Positions 58,825 through 64,000 of a stretch of 64,000 nucleotides of DNA are shown in pieces. The number at the start of each line of letters is the position of its first letter. The stretch's first letter is position 1. A program made the translations under genes and the position numbers. The notes below the pieces were generated by a model. It searched no databases, was not told the DNA's origin, and saw only the letters and a program-made list of their open reading frames with translations. The stretch is from Nitrospina sp. Its GTDB lineage: Bacteria > Nitrospinota > Nitrospinia > Nitrospinales > JACRGP01. Where the stretch lies: assembly GCA_024648695.1 (NCBI GenBank), contig JACAVV010000028.1, positions 1-64,000 on the forward strand. The letters are read 5' to 3'.

Positions 58825-60084
58825 TCAGGAGGCTGTTCCGGCTTTGGCCAGGTTGAGTAATTCTTCATAATCCTCACGGAAATTCTGAATACTGCTAATT
58901 ACCGGCGCCACCGCCGCATCTCCAAGAGGACAAAAGCATTTGAAGCTCATGTTGTCACAAATATCTTCCAGCAAGGCGATGTTGCTTTCCTTGCCTTTCT
59001 TCAAGTGGATATCGCTTAAAATCTGGTGCAACCATCGCGTTCCCTCTCGACAGGGGGTGCATTTACCACAGGATTCGTGCATGTAAAATCCGGCTAACCT
59101 CAGCGCTTCCTCCACCACGTTGGTGGTGTGGTCCATTACGATCAAGGCACCGGAACCCAGCATACTGCCAGCCGCCGCAATGGCTTCATAATCATAGGGA
59201 GTATCTACCAAGCTCGCCGGCAACATGGGTACCGAGGATCCACCGGGAATCCAGGCTTTCAGTTCATTGTCATCGCGAATCCCACCAGCCAAATCATAGA
59301 TCAAATCACGTGTGGGGAGACCCATGGGAATTTCATAATTCCCCGGCTTTTTAACATGGCCCGAAACGCTCACCAGTTTGGTACCCTTACTCTTTTCCGT
59401 CCCAACAGCCGCGTATGCTTCTGGTCCTTCATTCATAATTGGGACCACCGCACATAAGGTTTCGACATTATTAACAACCGTCGGTTTGCCGTACAAACCT
59501 TCCACCGCAGGAAACGGAGGTTTCAACCGGGGTTCGCCGCGCATCCCTTCCAGTGAATTGAGCAGGGCCGACTCCTCACCACAAATATAAGCACCTGCAC
59601 CCAGATGGGTATACATTTCCAGATTCATTCCCGAACCCAGAATATTTGCACCTAGATAGCCCGCCTCATACGCCTCTTCCAAAGCCTTATCCATAATCTC
59701 GGCCAAATCGTAAAACTCGCCACGCAAATAAATATAGGCAGTCTCAATTTGGCAAGCGTAGGCACATAAAATCATGCCTTCAATCAACAAATGCGGATTC
59801 TTTTGTAACAGCACGCGGTCTTTACATGTCCCCGGCTCACTCTCATCGGCATTACATGCCAGATAGCGCGGAAACACATCTTTAGCCAGAAAACTCCATT
59901 TGAGTCCGGTAGGAAATCCCGCACCCCCACGCCCACGCAGACCGGAGTCTTTAACCATCTGAACTATTTCATCTGGTTTTTTTGCAAAGGCTTTTTCCAG
60001 AGATCCATAACCACCCTGCTTTTTATAAACCTTGATGGAATGCAAATCTTTGGTGTCGATATTATGTGTTAAAAACAGTTTCAT
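58825..60084 (-). CDS. nuoF: NuoF, complex I NADH/FMN-binding subunit
   Basis: Flavoprotein of 419 aa that oxidises NADH. GLRGRGGAGFPTGLKWSFL is the NADH/FMN loop, ADESEPGTCKDR and GAYICGEESALLNSLEG the FMN site, and ESCGKCTPCREGTRW with CPLGDAAVAPV the N3 cluster ligands. It lies three bases after nuoE. Confidence 0.96.
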   Translation of the reverse strand: MKLFLTHNIDTKDLHSIKVYKKQGGYGSLEKAFAKKPDEIVQMVKDSGLRGRGGAGFPTGLKWSFLAKDVFPRYLACNADESEPGTCKDRVLLQKNPHLLIEGMILCAYACQIETAYIYLRGEFYDLAEIMDKALEEAYEAGYLGANILGSGMNLEMYTHLGAGAYICGEESALLNSLEGMRGEPRLKPPFPAVEGLYGKPTVVNNVETLCAVVPIMNEGPEAYAAVGTEKSKGTKLVSVSGHVKKPGNYEIPMGLPTRDLIYDLAGGIRDDNELKAWIPGGSSVPMLPASLVDTPYDYEAIAAAGSMLGSGALIVMDHTTNVVEEALRLAGFYMHESCGKCTPCREGTRWLHQILSDIHLKKGKESNIALLEDICDNMSFKCFCPLGDAAVAPVISSIQNFREDYEELLNLAKAGTAS

Positions 60085-60087
60085 AAC

Positions 60088-60558
60088 TTAGTCCAGGGAA
60101 TCCAGAATTTGATCAATTTTTTCCCGCGTCAGATTGGTATGATAAGTATCGTTGAGACGCATCACCGGAGCCGCCGAACACTCCGCCAAACATTCCTCTT
60201 TGAGCAAAGTGATTTTATTATCCGCGGTCGTTTCACCCACCTTGATATTCAACTTGTTTGCGGTGTACTCCAAAAGATCGTCGCAACCCAGCAAATGGCA
60301 ACTGATATTGATACAGAACTGGATAACATATTTACCAACCGGCTTGGTATAAAACATGGTGTAAAAAGAACACACCGATTGCACATAAGCCGGTGAGCAA
60401 TCGATTCGCTTTCCAATCTCAACCATCGCTTCCGGAGTGATGTATCCATCCTGTCTCTGCGCCAAAGCCAGCAGAGGAAGAATTGCCGATCGCTTGACCG
60501 GGTACTTCTTCATAATCTTTTCGATTTGTTTTTCGGAACTCTCAGAAAAGGTAAACAT
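60088..60558 (-). CDS. nuoE: NuoE, complex I [2Fe-2S] subunit
   Basis: Thioredoxin-like subunit of 156 aa with the N1a [2Fe-2S] ligands in CINISCHLLGCDD and EECLAECSAAPVMRLND. The helical N-terminus YPVKRSAILPLLALAQ is typical. It begins right after the nuoD stop codon. Confidence 0.95.
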   Translation of the reverse strand: MFTFSESSEKQIEKIMKKYPVKRSAILPLLALAQRQDGYITPEAMVEIGKRIDCSPAYVQSVCSFYTMFYTKPVGKYVIQFCINISCHLLGCDDLLEYTANKLNIKVGETTADNKITLLKEECLAECSAAPVMRLNDTYHTNLTREKIDQILDSLD

Positions 60559-61758
60559 TTAACGATCCACTTCCCCCATAACAATATCCACGCTACCGAT
60601 CACCGCGACCACATCAGCAATGAAACAGCCTTCCATCATTTTACACATTCCGGGAATCGCCATGTATGACGGAGCCCGCAACTTGACCCGGTAAGGAATC
60701 ACCGACCCGTCGCTGACGATATAAAATCCAACTTCACCGCGAGGCCCCTCAACAGGGACATAAGCCTCACCGCGAGGCACCTTAAATCCTTCGGCCGACA
60801 ATTTAAAATGATGGATCAAGGCTTCCATGCTGGTTTTGAGAGTTTCCCTTGGCGGAAGCGACACCTTACTATCCTCTGCCTTATAAGGACCCTCGGGTAA
60901 ATTTTTCAAAGCCTGAACAATAATTTCACGACTTTGCCTGATTTCATCAATTCGCACCTTGTACCGGTCGAACACATCCCCGTTTCTATAAACAGGTATG
61001 TCGAACCGAAACTCTTCATAACTGCTGTAAGGCCGTTTTTTTCTGAAATCCCAGTTTGCCCCCGAAGCCCTTAAACAGGGCCCACTCAAACTGTAATTGA
61101 TCGCCTCTTCACGGGAAATCACACCGACTCCCTGAGTCCGGTCCATCCAGATAGGATTGTTCGTCAGCAAGCGTTCGTACTCATCCACTTTGTCCGGCAA
61201 GTAATCCACAAAATCGCGAACTCCCTTGAGCCATTCCGGCTGAGCATCCTGGGCCACACCCCCCACACGGATGAAACTGGTCATCATCCGAACACCGGAG
61301 ATTAATTCATTCAAATCCAGAATCATTTCCCGTTCGCGCCAGGCATACAGAAACACCGTCATCGCCCCAATATCCAGCGCGTGGGTCCCCAGCCAGAGCA
61401 AATGACTGCCTATTCTCGCCAACTCACACATCATCACCCGGATGTATTGAGCACGTTTGGGAATATCAATCTCTAATAATTTTTCAGTGGTCAGGCAAAA
61501 GGCAAGATTGTTGCCGGGAGGGTTCAAGTAATCCAGGCGATCCGTCATCGGGATCACATGAGAGTACCGCTTCGCTTCCGAGGTCTTTTCGATGCCGGTA
61601 TGCAGGTAACCAATTTCCGGTTCGGATGTATTGACCAGTTCTCCATCCATTTCGAGGATGACCCGGAAAACTCCATGAGTGCTTGGATGCTGGGGACCCA
61701 TATTGAGGGTCATGGTTTCCTTATTCCGCTCCAACAATCCTTGTTCGCTTACAGCCAT
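60559..61758 (-). CDS. nuoD: NuoD, complex I 49-kDa-type subunit
   Basis: Quinone-site subunit of 399 aa related to NiFe-hydrogenase large subunits. NMGPQHPSTHGVFRVILEMDG, GYLHTGIEKTSE, GPCLRASGANWDFRK and RVKLRAPSYMAIPGM are clear. It is separate from nuoC, with which it overlaps by ten bases. Confidence 0.96.
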   Translation of the reverse strand: MAVSEQGLLERNKETMTLNMGPQHPSTHGVFRVILEMDGELVNTSEPEIGYLHTGIEKTSEAKRYSHVIPMTDRLDYLNPPGNNLAFCLTTEKLLEIDIPKRAQYIRVMMCELARIGSHLLWLGTHALDIGAMTVFLYAWREREMILDLNELISGVRMMTSFIRVGGVAQDAQPEWLKGVRDFVDYLPDKVDEYERLLTNNPIWMDRTQGVGVISREEAINYSLSGPCLRASGANWDFRKKRPYSSYEEFRFDIPVYRNGDVFDRYKVRIDEIRQSREIIVQALKNLPEGPYKAEDSKVSLPPRETLKTSMEALIHHFKLSAEGFKVPRGEAYVPVEGPRGEVGFYIVSDGSVIPYRVKLRAPSYMAIPGMCKMMEGCFIADVVAVIGSVDIVMGEVDR

Positions 61759-62294
61759 ATATTTTCTCTCGTCTCGGGCTTATCTTTTACAAGTTCCTTT
61801 TTGAAATCGCGGTTAAAAGAAAACGCAACTTCTTCCGTGATCAAGGGATAATCTTTACGTAAGGGATGACCGTCCCAGTCTTCGGGCATAATGATTCGCT
61901 TTAAATTTTCGAGGCCCTCGATATGAATGCCAAACATATCGTACAATTCCCGTTCCGGATAAGGTGCGGCTTTCCACAGATGGGAAATTGTTGGCACCGA
62001 CGCCTCATCCTCATCAATACCCACGCGTAAACGAACGGAATGATTGTGGTCGATGGAGTGCAATTCGTACACCGCTTCAAAACGCGGATCGCGATCCCAT
62101 TCCAGATAATCGACGCCACGAATATCGCTCAAATAATCAAAAGCCAAATCAGCGTCCTCTTTCAAGGTCTGGGCCACCTGGGGCAGGTTTTTCGGTTCCA
62201 GAAATACCACGGCATCACCAAGACTCAATTCCGTCTTCTGGATTTGGTCGCCCAGAGCGGACTGAATTTTTTCAATCAAATCTTGGTTGGTCAC
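61749..62294 (-). CDS. nuoC: NuoC, complex I 30-kDa-type subunit
   Basis: Peripheral-arm subunit of 181 aa. [25 protein letters not shown] and [16 protein letters not shown] are the family signature. The start is GTG at 62294, overlapping the nuoB stop as GTGA. Confidence 0.95.
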   Translation of the reverse strand: MTNQDLIEKIQSALGDQIQKTELSLGDAVVFLEPKNLPQVAQTLKEDADLAFDYLSDIRGVDYLEWDRDPRFEAVYELHSIDHNHSVRLRVGIDEDEASVPTISHLWKAAPYPERELYDMFGIHIEGLENLKRIIMPEDWDGHPLRKDYPLITEEVAFSFNRDFKKELVKDKPETRENIWL

Positions 62295-62875
62295 GCCACC
62301 CTCTTCCTGGCTTCCTGAGTTCCAGCTTCACTAAGAATTTTTTCCTGCAATTTAATAACTCCGTAAATCAGCGCCTCGGGTCCAGGAGGACATCCTGGAA
62401 CATAGACATCCACAGGTACCACACGATCCACACCCTGAACAATGGCGTAATTGTTAAAAATTCCACCACAAGAGGAACACGCCCCCATGGCAATGACCCA
62501 TTTAGGATCTGGCATTTGATCATAAATCTGTTTCAGCACGGGGGCCATTTTTTGCGACACTCGACCGGAAACAATCATTAAGTCCGCTTGCCGGGGGGAA
62601 GCCCGAAACACTTCCGCACCAAACCGTGCCGCATCCCAGCGGGAATTAGCCATGGCCATCATTTCAATGGCGCAACACGCCAAACCAAAAGTTGCAGGCC
62701 ATAAGGCATTTTTTTGCGCCCAGCCCACCACTTTACCGAGTTTGGTGGTCAAAATCGTATCGTAAATGGAGCCCGCAAGATCGTCACCCAACTGATCCAC
62801 GGCATCTTTTACATTTAATTTTAAATTATCAACTTCGGTCTCAAAAGCGCCGACTGCTTCATCAATCAATCCCAT
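62291..62875 (-). CDS. nuoB: NuoB, complex I N2-cluster subunit
   Basis: Carries cluster N2, the last iron-sulfur centre before quinone. The tandem cysteines in [11 protein letters not shown], plus [10 protein letters not shown] and [11 protein letters not shown], are the ligands. The ATG at 62875 has GAGGAGG upstream and overlaps nuoA by ten bases; a TTG seven codons earlier is in frame. At 194 aa it has an N-terminal extension of about 40 residues before the core. Confidence 0.95.
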   Translation of the reverse strand: MGLIDEAVGAFETEVDNLKLNVKDAVDQLGDDLAGSIYDTILTTKLGKVVGWAQKNALWPATFGLACCAIEMMAMANSRWDAARFGAEVFRASPRQADLMIVSGRVSQKMAPVLKQIYDQMPDPKWVIAMGACSSCGGIFNNYAIVQGVDRVVPVDVYVPGCPPGPEALIYGVIKLQEKILSEAGTQEARKRVA

Positions 62876-63219
62876 TCCAGGCCTCCTCGTCCCCAAATAT
62901 AGACGTAAGCAATTCCGAGAATAAAAATAAACAGGAACATCTCAATAAGGCCAAAAAAACCGAGCTGATCCAGAGCCACCGCCCAAGGATACATGAACAC
63001 CACTTCAATATCGAATATGATGAACAACATGGCAATGGTGGCAAAACGGACGGGGTATCGGCCTTTGGCTTCTTCAGTTGGAATTATACCACACTCATAG
63101 GGAACCGTTTTTTGAGGAGACGGATTTTTGGGTCCCAAAACTGCGGAGAGGATGAGAATCCCGGCCACAACAACCAGTGCGACCACGGCAAACACTGCAA
63201 TAAAAAAATATTCACTCAT
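62866..63219 (-). CDS. nuoA: NuoA, complex I membrane subunit
   Basis: Three-helix subunit of 117 aa with [20 protein letters not shown], which lies near the quinone channel, and [13 protein letters not shown] in the second helix. I prefer ATG at 63219, just before the first helix; ATG at 63237 would add six residues and has no ribosome-binding site. It is the first gene of nuoABCDEFGHIJKLM. Confidence 0.93.
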   Translation of the reverse strand: MSEYFFIAVFAVVALVVVAGILILSAVLGPKNPSPQKTVPYECGIIPTEEAKGRYPVRFATIAMLFIIFDIEVVFMYPWAVALDQLGFFGLIEMFLFIFILGIAYVYIWGRGGLEWD

Positions 63220-63311
63220 ATTGGGATCATTCCGCATCGATTCGCTGATAAAGGTTAAACAAGCCTTTATTCAACGTGTTAATTAAAAACATTCCCGGCT
63301 TTTCTGGTTTT

Positions 63312-63327
63312 TTCACAAATATGTGAA
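63312..63327. promoter_or_regulatory. Short dyad upstream of the nuo operon
   Basis: TTCACA and TGTGAA, four bases apart, lie about 95 bases before nuoA. The symmetry resembles a small regulator site, though it does not match the CRP or FNR order. The remaining gap (63238-63646) is AT-rich without a definite promoter or gene. Confidence 0.25.
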
Positions 63328-63646
63328 GAAACGGTACCTAAAAAACCATCGTTCATGCAAGAAACCCGGCCCACGTTCAGAAGGACGCCCATTGGTTGAA
63401 AAATTATTCAAACCTCTACGGGTAAAATTCCTTCAAGGTGAAACCTGGAGGGGGATTATATTGAGCCCTTCACCACGTGTCAATCAAAGAATTAAAGCCT
63501 GCATCATTTTTACTAATTAGAATCAATAACAACAATAATTTAAGCCGAATCCAGACTTCAAAAGAATCCTTCAAAATCTTCTCTTGTATTATTATCAATT
63601 GCAATAAACCCTAAAGATGGGAAAGGACTTAAATCTAAAATGGATC

Positions 63647-64000
63647 CTACTCTGAATATTCCATATCCAGCCGGAAGATCAACCCGGTTGGATTGTCCTC
63701 CGGATTGGATGCTTCCGGATGCGCAAACGAAATCAGTTCGAACTGAAGGGTATTCTTTCCTGATTTCAGATACTTGACAATATCAACTATAAAAGGATCG
63801 GGAAATTCCGCTCCACCAAACTCCTGGTTTAAACCGATATCATTTACAGTCACCCGGCACACATCGTCTCCCCTGAGAAACAGGTCGGCACGGACAATTG
63901 AACTGGCCGAAGTCATTGGCAGGTCAAAATTGATCCGAAACTTGTTTTGGGTTCCGGTTTTGGCCTCTTCAATTGATAACGATTCCTTGATCCAGATCCA
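63647..64000 (-). CDS. Beta-sandwich-like protein, 5' end cut by the window edge
   Basis: The frame stays open from the stop at 63647 to the edge, giving at least 118 residues; an ATG at 63916 is probably internal, since the upstream codons continue the same domain (WIWIKESLSIEEA, NKFRINFDLPM). The strand pattern with RADLFLRGDDVCRVTVND, followed by DIVKYLKSGKNTLQFEL, resembles galactose-binding or glycosidase sugar-binding jelly rolls, in which a helix and a GxN turn precede the last strands. No function is assigned. Confidence 0.6.
   Translation of the reverse strand, partial: WIWIKESLSIEEAKTGTQNKFRINFDLPMTSASSIVRADLFLRGDDVCRVTVNDIGLNQEFGGAEFPDPFIVDIVKYLKSGKNTLQFELISFAHPEASNPEDNPTGLIFRLDMEYSE

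Overview
The window is densely packed bacterial chromosome of moderate GC content, with overlapping or nearly touching genes and short regulatory gaps. The cell is Gram-negative: there are several lipoprotein signal peptides, a periplasmic MltF-type murein lyase, an outer-membrane-type lipocalin and a periplasmic thioredoxin. It respires through a bacterial complex I. It makes its own purines, histidine, arginine, isoprenoids (DXP route) and UDP-GlcNAc. A NhaD-type Na+/H+ antiporter and the mixture of bacterial and archaeal-type enzymes (ThiDN fusion, archaeal-style GlmU) would fit a marine lineage such as Nitrospinota, but no rRNA or marker gene here fixes the taxon, so that is a weak inference. 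No rRNA, tRNA, CRISPR array or intact transposase was seen.

Layout, left to right. 0.1-3.3 kb: an unrecognised protein, then purE-purK. 3.3-8.7 kb: a degenerate palindromic repeat, mltF, a possible Fur-controlled lipoprotein, uvrB, and a phage-type conserved protein whose stop codon overlaps that of uvrB. 8.8-11.9 kb: a membrane protein followed by a set of minus-strand secreted proteins (lipocalin, small lipoprotein, secreted protein, and a two-repeat His-motif protein). 12.2-13.5 kb: a TetR regulator and an OsmC-like protein, each preceded by a copy of the same palindromic operator. 13.5-17.9 kb: the rod-shape operon mreB-mreC-mreD-mrdA, with a perfect 22-bp palindrome upstream. 18.4-20.3 kb: PpiD/SurA-type foldase. 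20.4-25.9 kb: a UDP-GlcNAc operon (stand-alone GlmU uridylyltransferase, archaeal-type bifunctional acetyltransferase/nucleotidyltransferase, glmS), then a thiD-thiN fusion and a small possibly frameshifted ORF.

26.2-29.0 kb: a beta-propeller-like secreted or anchored protein, a MarR regulator with a C-terminal Cys cluster, its putative operators on a divergent promoter, a 282-bp MITE with 8-bp target duplications, and a cytochrome P460-family gene. 29.5-32.3 kb: mtaB, a SAM-hydrolase-type gene, smpB and a small ORF. 32.3-36.0 kb: CcdA plus a DipZ-like thioredoxin, an O-methyltransferase and an EamA transporter. 36.0-40.2 kb: an overlapping ispA-dxs-hisB-hisH operon. 40.8-48.1 kb: nhaD (with a 15-codon upstream ORF), comF, argD, argF, an MscS-like protein and tgt. 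48.1-50.3 kb: a methyltransferase, a lipoprotein and sfsA. 50.3-63.2 kb: nuoA to nuoM in one minus-strand operon that lacks nuoN. The right edge cuts a beta-sandwich-like protein.

The strongest items outside known annotation are the MITE that split a MarR-controlled promoter from the P460 ribosome-binding site, the tandemly duplicated HxxHxH-x3-PYxW secreted protein, the paired TetR operators, and the GlmU arrangement in which a truncated bacterial enzyme sits beside an archaeal-type one.
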